64,000 nucleotides of DNA, taken from Laetiporus sulphureus 93-53 (taxonomy: Eukaryota > Basidiomycota > Agaricomycetes > Polyporales > Laetiporaceae). Below the pieces are notes generated by a model, which made no database searches, had not been told where the DNA came from, and saw only the letters and a program-made list of their open reading frames with translations. The stretch covers positions 1,120,074 through 1,184,073 of the forward strand of contig NW_024468510.1 of assembly GCF_001632365.1 (NCBI RefSeq). Reading direction: 5' to 3'. Shown in pieces: positions 1-15,320 of this stretch (within the stretch, counting starts at the first letter, position 1; each line of letters starts with the position of its first letter). Position numbers and translations under genes: made by a program.

Positions 1-299
1 GCTATAAGCCTCGTCAGCTGTTTTATGTTACACTTCAACGGAGTCTCCTAAACGCGAGAAAGAGCTGAACAGGTTGGACCGAGCTCGAGATAGGCGCGAG
101 GAATGACACGAGCTGTAGACAGTAGTCGACCGAGGTTGCCGCTGGCTGAGCCGAACTCGGTCAGTCAGCTAGTCAGGCTTGGGACATAGAGAGCTTGGGA
201 GTCCCCTGCGCGCCCTCGCGATGAAACTCCACCACGCCTGGCAGGTCTGTCTTATCATCATACTGGTTCGTGTCAAACGCCCACTAGCACTAGTCGACA
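1..299. other. Leader region without a recognised gene
   Basis: No open frame here resembles a known protein. The last part must hold the promoter and 5' UTR of the nucleoside transporter starting at 300. I see no TATA box or tRNA. Confidence 0.4.
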
Positions 300-1948
300 A
301 TGACCGAGAACCGTCGGCATTCCTTGTCAGACCATGCGTTCGAGGCTGTCTACCACCCGATACCCCAGGCACCCGTCGCGTCTGAGCCATTCAGGCCTTC
401 GCTGGAGCTCAGCTCGGAAGAGAGCGACGTCGAGTTGGACAGTGCCAATCCCCCGGTAGAGGTTGATGCTCGCATACGCTGGATACACTTCGTTCTGGGA
501 TGTGCCGTGCTTTTACCATGGAACGGTATGCCGCTCTGCTTGGACCTATGATAGCGATTGCTCATAACACAACCAGTCATGATCACAGCAACTCCATACT
601 TCATGTCGAGGCTAGAAGGGTCGAGCTTGCAAAGCTCATTCTCGTCGTATCTCTCCACGACGTTCACGATCGCCAATTTTAGCTTACTCGCGCACGCGAC
701 CGCTACTTCTAAGCAGGTATGCACTACAATTCACTCGCAAAGCTCCCATTTTAATTTTCATCTTGTGGAAGGCATCGAATTCTCGCCGTGTGCTTTTCTC
801 CTTGACATGGCTTGCACTTCTGACAGCTTTGCTTACCGCGAGCACCTGGTTCCACCCACCTCCCGGTGTCTTCTTCACCTTCGTGCTCCTCATCGGAATG
901 CTGCAAGCGTCTGCAGGTTCGTATCTGCAGACAGCTGTCGTTGCGGTCGCCTCTCTCTTTGGCCATAGAGCCATGCAAGCCGTCATGTCCGGCCAGGCGG
1001 CAGTGGGCGTGATCATCAGCGGCGTGCAGGTGCTCAGTGCCGCCGCGTCTACACGCATTGCACCGTCTCCGCAGGTGGATGTAGTAGCGCTCTCAAGGAC
1101 AGCAGAGGAGAACTCCGCCGCGCTCTTCTTCGGGCTGTCTACGGTTTTCCTCGTGCTCACTCAGTTCGCGCAAGCGTGGATGACCAAACTCCCAGGATAC
1201 CGAACCTTGCTGGCTCGCTCGAGATCTCGTGTGCGACCGCCTCCCGTGGACAGCGGCGAGATTCCTGATGAGACGCATACCCTTACCGCGGGTGGCCGTA
1301 AGACCATGAATGGCAGAGTACAGATGCTCCGGTTAGTTAGACTGAACTTGCCATATAACATTGCTGTAGCCTACGTATTCGTTATAACATTGGTGAGCAT
1401 TGATGGTCCTCACTTTCAAGGTCCATATCTGACATCAGTGTCGCCAGTCCGTTTACCCTCCTATTACCATCTCAGTTAGATCAAGCAATCCGGGCACGCA
1501 TCAGCTACTATTCAGCGCCATCCATTTCTTGGTGTACAACGTCGGCGACCTCCTTGGCCGCTTCCTTTGCTCCCTCCCGCGCCTTCTCGTCTGGTCCGCA
1601 CGGCGTCTCCTCACGTTCGCGCTGGCACGCACGCTCTTCATCCCGCTCTTCCTCATTTGCAACATTCAGTGGTCATCTCCCGCCGCGATCCGGCCCATCA
1701 TCACCTCCGACGTGCTGTTCATGCTGATCCTACTGTTGTTCGGGCTGTCAAACGGGTACGTGTCGAGTATGTGCATGATGGCCGCGCCGTCGGTGACGCA
1801 CAACCCGCGATTAAGAGGGCGCACGGAGGACGTGGATGTTGCGGCGACGGTGGCGAGCTTTTGCTTGGTGGGTGGGCTGACGTTGGGCAGCTTTGCGAGT
1901 TTCGCGGTACGGGCGATGGTATGTGACTGCAATCCATTCGCAGCGTGA
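300..1948 (+). CDS. Equilibrative nucleoside transporter (SLC29/ENT family)
   Basis: Multi-pass membrane protein predicted to move nucleosides across a membrane by facilitated diffusion. The first exon encodes an acidic, Ser-rich cytoplasmic tail and then the family's first helix, IRWIHFVLGCAVLLPWN, whose LPWN signature is typical of ENT proteins. Later exons give helices around GVFFTFVLLIGMLQASAGSY, a long polar loop (about 1200-1330) matching the usual cytoplasmic loop between helices 6 and 7, and a C-terminal half with GDLLGR, as in the family. The protein ends in CNPFAA. At least three introns are visible, near 530-580, 715-765 and 1390-1450. The start at 300 is the first ATG that opens the acidic tail. 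Fungal members are often vacuolar (yeast Fun26) or at the plasma membrane; the location here is unknown. Confidence 0.88.
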
Positions 1949-2807
1949 ATATTAGGTAAAGATTCTGGTAACACCATATACAATACGATACCTATGTAAG
2001 CACAATCCACCTCGCAGTGACTGATAAGTACTATACGTTTCACGACTACGTACACGATATAGCACTTATGGATTCGTTCGGGTGACTGCGACCTAGACAG
2101 ATATCCAGCAAGAAGGTCTGTAGTCGGGGCGCAAGGAGCATCTAAAGGCTCAATCGCTGACCATTTATGGGAAGATATTGGTCCGTGTTGCGGTACCGGG
2201 ACGTCTAGTTGTCGCAGCTACTAGGTTTTATTTCTGTTAGCGTGAACTGTTATCAGCTGTTAGAGGGGCACTTCCCGAGGGATTCAGTGCTGATGATGAC
2301 TAGAAAATACGCGCAGCCAACGATGCGTTTACAAATGTCGCACTCACGCATCGACTGTCGTTCGCGAGGTCGCAACTCGTATGATCGTCCCTTGGCAGCA
2401 TACAATTTCAAGTCTAGGAGCAAACACAGCGAAATGTCGCGTTCAGCGTCGCGAATGTGATCACGCAGGGTTGCTGCGACACGCTCACCTGATCGTCATT
2501 ATCGCGCCTCTACCCACCAACACCGAGCATATCCGCACCTGTACCTCATGACAGGACACATTTGCCTTCTAGCCGGTCGTGACTGATGAATCCGTCCCGT
2601 GGGCTTCCGGCGTTCCTTCCCAAAGCGCAATTCTCCAACATCCGATTCGAAGATCCGCGTGAGGTCCTAGTAGTTGAATGTTACATACAAAACGTCAAGA
2701 TAGCGTGGGTAGCACGAAAATCAAGCACAAGGGATATCTATTAGATGGCCAAAGTCTTCTCAAGTGAGTGAACAACGCGATACATCACTCATACAGCACT
2801 CACCGTT
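1949..2807. other. Intergenic region between two convergent genes
   Basis: The transporter ends on the left and VFA1 ends on the right, so this holds two 3' ends. Short open frames occur on both strands (for example 2209-2460) but lack recognisable domains or introns. I see no RNA gene. Confidence 0.45.
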
Positions 2808-3444
2808 TCAATTGTTTGGAATGCCCGCTCTTGGAGCTCCTGGTAGACGGGGGGCGAGTTCTCGGGCTTGGGCAGCCTGCTTCCGCTTGCGATGTTCGGC
2901 GAGGCGCATTGCGAATATGTCGCGGTGGAGTGTATACCGTTGGTGAGAAGGCTTGACGGCCGGCGTCGAAGGAGTGGTTGAGCCAGAACTGAGTGAGCCC
3001 GGTACGCTGGTAGGGCTCTTCGATCCTTCCTTCCCTTTCTTCTCTCCTTCGTCGGTATCCTGTCCAGCCTTACCGTCCTTATCCGTGCCTTTCTCCTTCT
3101 CCTTCTCCTTTTCCTGCTTCTTTTTCTGGCGTTCCTCCCACTCCCGCTTCACCTTAGCGATCTCCTCCGGAGAAAGGCCCGCCTTCGCACCGCTGCCCCC
3201 CAAGCCATCGCTCGCATCGGCCACCTGACTCGCGAAGCCGGGATCCGACAGATGCGTATCACACACGTAGATGAAGTCCACCGTCTGAATTGTCGCGAGC
3301 ACTGTCGTCGTCGGCTTGTGGCAGACGTAGCACGGCCGCGCGGTAGCTACTGCCTGTAGATACGGATGTACACATGGTGGGCTCGACGACGAGCGGAGCG
3401 TCGGACTGACTCACGCGCTTGTAGTAGAGATTTGTGAAAGACAT
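2808..3444 (-). CDS. VFA1: VPS4-associated protein 1 (VFA1-like)
   Basis: Small endosomal protein that in yeast binds the AAA ATPase Vps4 and stimulates it in ESCRT-III disassembly (family knowledge). The start MSFTNLYYKR is the family N terminus. A 59-bp intron (about 3356-3414) joins it to AVATARPCYVCHKPTTTVLA, and a following CDTH supplies the second half of a C-x2-C...C-x2-H zinc site. The middle is very rich in Lys and Glu, encoded by a CTCCTT microsatellite near 3090-3115 and probably coiled-coil. The C terminus contains LHRDIFAMRLAEHRKRK and a Pro/Gly-rich end, the conserved Vps4-binding region. It is divergent from the formaldehyde dehydrogenase gene with 166 bp between starts. Confidence 0.88.
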
Positions 3445-5398
<1,954 letters not shown>

Positions 5399-5677
5399 AT
5401 CATAGACGTTGGCGACAGATACGTCGAGCAGGCACAACAGAAGATGTAGTAAACCAATGTATAGGTACACGTCTGGATCGCTACCAGACGAATTCAATGA
5501 TATGCATAGACAAGTGAGCCCGTATGCAACGCGCCCTCGGAAGTACATGCGTCTACATCCGTCAGTGAGAAGCTATATGGAGGTACAGTTTTACAGACAG
5601 TGCGATTCTACATAGAGCTAGTTCGTGTGCTTCGACAATAATTGACATCCACGATGAATCAGATTTCAACCACTTTT

Positions 5678-8600
5678 CATGCCACAATTCCCAGGACAAT
5701 ACCTGAGCAGCATAAGTGAGAGCACTGTCTAGACATCAGAGAACTCACCTGCAGCTATGGTCTCCCCACCCCTGCGAATGAGGATTCTGCCCATGTCTTT
5801 ATTTACGGCGAAAGGTTCGATCGGTATCGGCTGGGCCTTGGCTGATGGACCGCTCATCGCGGCGCTACGAAGAGAAATTTGTACTTCTGCAGACGCATTC
5901 TTCGGCAGTACGCTGTAGGGAACATGAACAACCCGTATTATTCTTGGTCAGGAAGCAAGGACAGACCGAGGACTCTTCTTGATGATAGTTCCAGTAGCGC
6001 GATCTAGGGTAGCTACCACCTTCGATATCGAAGCCGATACATCGCGCGATTGGTGGAAAAGCTCAATCTAGCTCAGGGTGAGTGTGACATCAGTTATCTC
6101 ATTGACTTGTCCACGCACTGATGCACCAGCAGTGATAGGTATGTCAATATCAAAAACAATCACTCTCGCTGTAAACACGCTGGCCAAGGGGACGAGGTCT
6201 GTAGGTCGGCAGAGGACGCTGCCAATGGCAACGTGGGCAGGATCCACCGATGTCAGATAAAGGGTGACATTAGAGCCATCTGCCGCCCACGGCAGACTCT
6301 GCTCATCGTTCGATATTGCTTCATGAAGATAGCCCATCAGCAAAACCTTTGCCTTCGGACACAATGACATACTCTTTACGACCGCGGTACCGTCACCAGG
6401 TAGTGCTCTCAAACGTTCCCCGACTTGCACAACACCGCCGCACACACGACCTGACACGCCGAGACCGAATCCTTGCTCTCTGAATACATTGGATACGGGG
6501 AATCGCAGCGGCGCGGTTATGTCACGAGAAGGTGGATTCAGGCGATCTGCAAGCCCTACATTATACACAGATTCTCCATAGGACGGTAACGACTCACCTA
6601 GCAAGTCGAGCAGAGTTGGTCCGCTGTACCATGTATTGAGTGCGTCGGCGTATGGTCCTTTGCGTGCAGTGAGATTCACTCCCGCCATCGCTCCCACGGG
6701 CACGAACTTCGTCCTTGACGGCTGAAAGCCGGACTGGACCAGGAAAGGCTTCATCGCGTCACATATTTCGTCGTATCTCGACTTCTCCCATTGCACCTAG
6801 TAGCGCTTTCTATGATCAAGCTATGAAGGTCCCTCGAGCGACTCACCTGATCTAGCTTGTTGACCGCAACGACGACTTGCGTGACACCAAGGCTCCTAAC
6901 CAGGAGAATGTGCTCTCTGGTCTGGCCACCCCGCTGGAAACCGGCCTCAAACTCTCCAATGGCGGCGTCTACGACGAGCAGAGCGCAATCAGCTTGTGAG
7001 GCGCCAGAAATCATGTTCGGAATGAAGTCCTTGTGCCCCGGCGCATCCAATATCGTGATCTCCCTGTGAGGAGTAGAGATGGACTGAAGTGCTATATCCA
7101 TTGTTATACCTCTACACATCAGATCAGCAAACCTGCAAGAAGGAATGCAGAACTTGCAGAGCGTAGTCTCACCGTTCACGTTCTTCAGTGGTTCCATCCA
7201 GCTCCCATGCCCAGCTAAAGCTGCGCTTTCCCATCTTGCTGCTGCCTCGTTCGTTCGCAATGCGCTTCTTCTCGTCCATACGACCCACTTCATAGAGGAG
7301 CCTGCCCATCAATGTGGACTTGCCTGCATCGACATGGCCTACATGGAGTTAGTACAGACAATGGACGAATCTTGAAAGCCATACCAATCACAACCAGACT
7401 CAACGTCTGTTTCTCCTTCTGTTCGCGGTCCTGCAACTCCTTCTTGACTTCGTCCAATAGCTTATCAAGTGCAATCGCCGCCTTCGGTGGTTCTTCCTCT
7501 GGAGGAGGCATCTCTTCCGTGATATTCAGCCCGGACAAATCTAGTTGTTGCTGGTCCCCAGATCGAGAGGGTGAAGCGGTACCCTTCATCGGGATACGCA
7601 CTTTTTTAGGTACCTTTGCAGCGGCCGACGCTGTTGCACTCGTCTGAGTCTCCTTTTTGTGCTGTGCCAGTTTCGCAGCCTTCTCGCGTTCCTTAGCAGC
7701 TGGAATATATTGATACAAATTGAATAGTTAGCATATGTCAATACAGCTCGATCAGGAAGCAACAGCGTCAACTGCAGAATGACCGCGAGCAGAACGCCCG
7801 GAAGGAGCAGAATGCGACCCTGATGAAGGACCGGAACCAGAACGTGCTGCCAAAGATGTCCCCCTCCGAGCATTGGATACAATATCGTCAGGACTGGGTA
7901 TATCGAAGGCGAAACCAGCCAGCGGTGACAGCTCAGCCACAGAGGAGAGGGCCGTCTCCCGTCTCTCACGATGACTCAATGAACCAGTGCGAGTCCTGGT
8001 AGAATAGCCGGCCGCCTGGCGTTCTGACGAGCGTGATCTCTCCTCCCTTCCCTTCTCCGTCCGCCCGTGTCGCGTGCTGGACTTGTCTTCGGACACGATT
8101 AAAGGAATGTCATGGATGAGAAGCGCAGCGAAGGCCGATGGAGACGCACGGGTGCGGGTGCCTTTAGGCGAGAAAAGCGGAAGCTCGCTCGGAGTGGGCT
8201 GGGGCTTGTCAATAGCAGGCTCAGGCTCGTGTTTCTGATGTGCTTTACGGCTTTTCATAGCTAACTTCGACGTCTTCGTTTCAACTCCTCCGTGATCCAC
8301 TCTTGGTGCCAAAAAATCGCCCACGCGTCCTGAAGGGAGTATGGAAGGAGGAAGCTCAGACCGCGCTGCCGTTGCTAGACTGGCAAGAGTCTGGTATGAA
8401 GTCGTAATTGCTGTTGTCGCTGTGGGACCGTTGGCAATCGGCATCATATATTTCGTGTGGCTGCCACGCAATTGCAAGGGATTAAACTGCTCTGCTGACG
8501 ACTTCCTCGGCTTTGGCATCCACGGTCCCTGTTGCGCCTTTGCTTGAGCCAGCTTCGCAAGCTTCGAGGATTGACGAGCTGTTGCTTCTGATAGCGCAGG

Positions 8601-10380
8601 GAGGCGTATCACCTCCGATACTGGGAGGTTACTATCAGGAGCAATTTCCTGAGGCGGCACCGTCGCTGCTTGCTCAGTGGCCGGCGGGGTTGGTAGGTGA
8701 GAACGGCGATGATGTAGCTGTGCTGCGCTACTTTCAGGAATCGGCACAGCTGTCCTCGTAGGAGGGGAAGAAATCATTGCTTGGGGAGGAGATCGTTGAG
8801 GTTGTGGCTCAGGTAGCGGCTGAGCAGTGGCAGACTCAGAAGGATCCTGCGAGAGCGAAGCGTGGTGGTGATGATGGGAGCGTGATTCAGATGAACTCGC
8901 GATCCGGTCAGGAGCTTCCAGATCTAGAGCAGTCTGAACCGCTCGGCGGACATGCATTGACATGGATGACGTTCCAGAGATAGATGATTGATCATCGTAT
9001 CTCTTCGACATCAGTGACGCCGAAGTCGGTCTCAGCGACGGGAAAGTCGCCAAGGACTCCTCCTCCGATGGTGTATGAGACCTAGAGGCTTCGCTCGCGG
9101 AAATGACACTGGATCCCGCTGACCTTGCGCTTGACCTAGAGCCGGCAAGAGCAGATAACTTCGACTTCTTCTCGCTTCCAGGACGTATAGTTGACTTCTT
9201 CGTATGCAAGGACGGTATGTCCGGGATGGACGACAGCGACGGTACAGGCGCACTGAACGTGGACACAGGAGACATGGTAGTAGGCGTGGCCGTGCGAGAT
9301 TCGGAGGACGACATTGATATTGCTGGTACGACATTGGAAAGTGGCCGAGCAGCAGACGAGGAAGAAGGCACCAAGTTGGTATCTTGGTCCGGACGGACTG
9401 GAATCGGAAAGTTATCAGCAGCGCGAATAGCAAGAGGAATATATGTTGACATACCAATTACCTCTCCGTAGTCGCTGGTGCTTGCCACCGATGGGGTCCT
9501 TGGCAGACTTATAGGCTCGCGAGCTCTCGGCGTCAGACTACCTGTATCAGTGCTCTGCTCTGTCCGCTCTGTGATCGTGCTGAGCTGACGGCGTGGAGAC
9601 TCGCTCGGCGTATAGTCAGAATACTCAAACTCCTCTTGCGGCTGACTCGGTGCCAGTCTAATCAAAGGAATGTTCGATCTTCCTGAAGCGCTTGACGGTA
9701 AACCAGGATATACGGTTCGCATATCAGCACCAGCATCCTCGTAGGCTTCAGGTGGGGGAGGGAGTGATTTTTCGCCTAGGATACGGAAGTAATAAACGTC
9801 GAAGCTTCATAGGACGGTCGGAGGACAAAAGTTGGCTTTCGCGCAATGGGGTTCGCGGTAATCAATGGCATGATAGCAAGCACCAGAGCAAGAAAATCGC
9901 AGCAACTAAGGTGATAGGACGAGAATAGGGAGGCTGACCCACCTTTACGCTCTCTAGCAGCCTTTCTCTTCTCCTGTTCTTCTGCATTGATATTATGGGA
10001 GAGAACATCATGCCACTGTTGATGGCACTCACCCAAAAGCCAGTTGACGCTTTGATGGACGTCATAATTATAGTAGGAAAGTGCGTCTTTGATATCTTCA
10101 TCAGATATGTCGGACTGCTCTTCAGAGCCCAGAGTGACTCTGACTTGCTCAAGTCCGCGCATTAGCTGTTCTACATAACCGTGTATATTAGCAACAGAAA
10201 CAGATTTACGGTAGGTATATGCGCACCGTACTCCTCTGGAAAAAGCTCCTCTTCTCCCCCGTCTGATAGCACGTCCTCCTCCAGCTCCTCTAGAAGTAGG
10301 GTTCAATCAACTTGCACTGTATTTTTCCGGCCGGTCTTACCATTGATATCGATATTTCGTACGTATCTGTGTCTAGACAT
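5678..10380 (-). CDS. HBS1: HBS1 family ribosome-rescue GTPase with a giant N-terminal linker
   Basis: Translational GTPase that with Dom34/Pelota splits stalled ribosomes in no-go and non-stop decay. Exons 1-4 (10380 to about 9950) encode [13 protein letters not shown], an acidic [20 protein letters not shown] stretch and the three-helix HBS1_N domain ending in VNWLLGE. One exon of about 2 kb (roughly 9776-7770) encodes a Ser/Pro-rich linker of about 660 residues ending near [15 protein letters not shown]. GTPase exons follow with HVDAGKST, the switch region [14 protein letters not shown] and NKLD; EF-Tu domains 2 and 3 follow. The open frame ending at 6068 is not the true end. Donors there join to [13 protein letters not shown], then to [14 protein letters not shown], then to a last exon ending GIVLGIVA with stop at 5678. 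Total length is about 1,300 residues, well above the 600-900 I would expect. eRF3 and EF1A are alternatives but lack the HBS1_N domain. Confidence 0.93.
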
Positions 10381-10589
10381 GGCGCAAACCTGGCAATGCA
10401 AGGACACAGGAACACAGGCTGATGGTAAGACAGGCTGATGGTAAGAGAACAAGAGGTGGATTCTGCTGAAACAATATGGGCGCTTATGTTGAAGGCAAGC
10501 TCACGTGGGTCACGCGCGTCACGCGCGTTTGAGTTCGATCCTGCACTCAAACAGCTCAAACAAACTCTCTACAGTCAACTCCCGGGGAA
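10381..10589. promoter_or_regulatory. Bidirectional promoter, HBS1 / mitochondrial SSB
   Basis: 209 bp between divergent start codons. It holds an E-box CACGTG (10502-10507), a direct repeat of GTCACGCGC (10509-10517 and 10518-10526) whose ACGCG core resembles the MluI cell-cycle box, and a possible hairpin GTTTGAG/CTCAAAC (10527-10533 with 10546-10552, 12-nt loop; another CTCAAAC at 10555). Any function is inference. Confidence 0.5.
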
Positions 10590-11259
10590 ATGCTGTCCCA
10601 TATGTCTCGCCTGAGTGCTCTCCGTACGTCCTCACGAGTGCGTATAGTAATTAGCATGGTTCTGCGCGTGCTCATATGTATCTTAGGCATTTTCCACCAC
10701 ATCCCGCGCTGCAGACCTCGCGAAACTCATCCTCATCGGACGCCTCGGGGTTGATCCTGAAGTCCGGGTCACCAAGAACGAGAAAGAATATATACGGTGC
10801 GGATTAGCTTTCGCAGGTTTCGTGCGAATATTTGTCCTACTATCATCGCCTTCGAAGATACGTTGTAGCGACTACCAGTTACCCTGGGAGCACTCCAGAA
10901 GGCAGTGAGCACAAAGACTGACATTTTTACTTGGGCTACCGCTGATTTTTCACAGCGAGGCCGGAACCGAAGACAACGTGGCACAATGTCCTATCCTTCA
11001 ACCCGACCTCGAACGCCTATCTGCGTACTTTAAGGAGAGGATACTTTGTATATGTGGAAGCCAACTTCGAACTGCGGGAACCTGACCCAGAGGCACCTCC
11101 GGACACCCCGCAGGGTCGCCGGCAAATTTTCTTGAAGCACGGTGCGTAATATACGCGCCATTGAGGAACTGTCACTGACAATCTTATACAGAGAGTATTC
11201 GAGTGCTCAGTCGGCCAAAAAATCCCGAGGAGTCTTCGGATGAAAATCGAGGACCTTAG
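10590..11259 (+). CDS. RIM1: Mitochondrial single-stranded DNA-binding protein (OB fold)
   Basis: Predicted to bind single-stranded mitochondrial DNA during replication. Exon 1 encodes MLSHMSRLSALRTSSR and exon 2 begins AFSTTSRAA, together a basic, Ser-rich mitochondrial presequence with a likely cleavage near FSTTSRA. The OB fold follows: LAKLILIGRLGVDPEVR, YVVATTSY, then after another intron TTWHNVLSFN and LRRGYFVYVEANFELRE, which match the SSB signatures TxWHxVVxF and GxxVYVEG. A final exon ends in ENRGP. Introns read as 10638-10683 approx., about 10799-10858, about 10908-10958 and 11149-11190. No single open frame covers it because the exons are short, so frame-based gene finding would miss it. 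The start ATG is the one that gives the presequence in phase with exon 2. Confidence 0.85.
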
Positions 11260-11367
11260 GCTGCACACGTCTGTACAGCCTCTGATATCCAAATTTCCTG
11301 GTTTAGCGTTGTAATGTGATAGATCATAGGTCGTGCTGTTCTCGAATCCCTGAACCATGGTGCATGT

Positions 11368-12270
11368 TCAATGCATCAGACGACGTGAGACTGGACAGAT
11401 TATGGTCAACATTGAGGACGCCTCGCAGACATCGAACCAAGTCCTTACTATGCTCTCTCGACCACCACCTGTAGCTATGGGCGTCGGTACTGAGGGTGGT
11501 ATATGGCCGTCCTTGCTCAGTTTCGTGAGGTAATCTCTTATTGCAACGACAACCAGCTTTCATGAACGACAGTCTCAGCTGTCCGTCAGCACTGCAAAGC
11601 CTTAACATACACGACTGTCAACCGTGCTTGAGCAGCTACCACCGCGATCGGACAGCACGGAGCGTTCTTACCTGCGGAACGTCTCACTCTCATCATGTGT
11701 TTGTTACCAGATAAGACACACCTCAAGCCAAATCGGAAAGGCTGCAGCGGTATGTGTCTCAATAATATACCTTCGACGAAGCAAATTCCTCTTACCCCCT
11801 CCGCTGATGCGGTATTCACCTTGGCCCACAAGCTGTTATGGACCTTTGGCCACTTCCAAATAGTAGCTCGAGTATCCTGTCACACGCACCATGGCAATCA
11901 TGCCTTGTACACCCGCGCATCGCGGCAGATAGCATCAGTAGCCGAAGGTCGCATCACCAGTTGAAACCGCGTTGCCTCGTACAGCAAGTTGACCAACCTA
12001 TGAACAGGCTCAGCTGTCCAGGCTGACATCTCCTGCGTCCCCCACTGTACACGCGAATAAAATGTGGCCGGCAATCGTCTGTATGGAATTCACCATCCCA
12101 TTGCCTCGCGCATGCCGCGAAGAGGCTCGGAGGCGCTTCCGCACAGAAAGCCCCAGCGCGACTGCGTCGTTTGCGGAGAACGAGGGAAAGCGGTTGTTGG
12201 ACTCCTCTTTGAGAGTCTGGGTGGCCAGCTCCCCATCGCTGTGCCACGGAATAGAGATGCCGTTGAGCAT
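11368..12270 (-). pseudogene. Decayed heme-degrading domain (DUF336/HbpS-like) gene
   Basis: The N-terminal half is well preserved: MLNGISIPWHSDGE, FSANDAVALGLSVRKR, SIQTIAGHILFACTVGD and GDVSLDS. The conserved tryptophan after SLDS is a TGA stop (12010-12012), and a TAG follows four codons on (11998-12000) after Ala-Cys-Ser. Further down, GMIAMVRVTGYSSYYLEVAKG is recognisable, then a TAA (11836-11838), then QLVGQGEYRISGGG, FPIWLE and NAPCCPIAVVA. A last block, VVAIRDYLTKLSKDG, sits near 11520-11560 with no clean splice into it. Three stops plus lost splice sites argue for a pseudogene, though an unusual exon structure or sequence errors are possible. A TATA box still precedes the start codon. 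Family members bind or degrade heme or are of unknown role. Confidence 0.72.
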
Positions 12271-12822
12271 AAGTGTTCGAGGGTTGTAGTTGAGCCAGCA
12301 GCGGTAAGTGTGAAGATCCAAAATAGCGTGCCTCAGTGAGATTGACTTCAGTGGGCTTTTATAAAGCGCACCAGTCAGATATCACGACCGTGAGGGCGAC
12401 GAGAGCAGCTCATCGGCGAGTGCGTACGGCGAGGCGACGGTCGATAGCAAACGTTGTTGCAATCCAACTTCGCACGAGGCATCTATGCTCCGGATCCTTG
12501 CCTATTGGCATTGGCAGTCCCCTTTTTGTATCTATCACTCCGTAGCATCTGTGTTCCGCGAAGTACAGGAATGAAATATCACCGCAACGTAGTCATTACT
12601 ATCCCTGCTGCACGGTCACAGGACGTAATATTTACGAAGAGGCATACTATCTACTCAACATTACTCTAGCCGTATATTAGATAGTCTATAACGAGAAGAC
12701 GTTGACGAACCGGTATATTGAGCGTAGAATGTCCAGACACATCATTAAGGCGAAGCATGCATATACACAGCGGAAGCCGTCGATCCGGACTCCGGGTCCG
12801 ACCCAAGCTCCTGCTAACAACG
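12271..12822. other. Intergenic region upstream of the DUF336 pseudogene
   Basis: It contains the pseudogene promoter and the 3' end of the NIPA gene. No coding signal is evident apart from short shadow frames. Confidence 0.4.
12356..12363 (-). promoter_or_regulatory. TATA box of the DUF336 pseudogene
   Basis: On the minus strand this reads TATAAAAG, about 86 bp before the start codon at 12270. Its survival suggests that loss of the coding frame is recent. Confidence 0.5.
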
Positions 12823-15050
<2,228 letters not shown>

Positions 15051-15320
15051 TGTGGATTATCATGCACCGGGTATAGAACTGGATGCAAAGCAGGAGGTAG
15101 CGGATCTTCAGCAGGAGGACATGGTGTGGTATCGCACATGTACTACTATCATTGGCGTGTGGCTGAGAACGGAGTACATTCTCACACGTGCCCGGACCCG
15201 GACTCGGGTGGCCAAAGTCTAGCGCGCGGCTGCAGCGTTGCCTGCTAATACTACCTCAAGTCCTCACTTTGTGTCGCGCCTGAACGTGCTGCCTGTACTT
15301 GTGCACAGATAGGGACTGAA

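Noticed and set aside
6068..6070. Stop at 6068 as the end of HBS1
   Set aside because: It would remove most of EF-Tu domain 3. A GTGCGT donor just upstream and CTAG acceptor restore conserved domain 3 sequence through to 5678.
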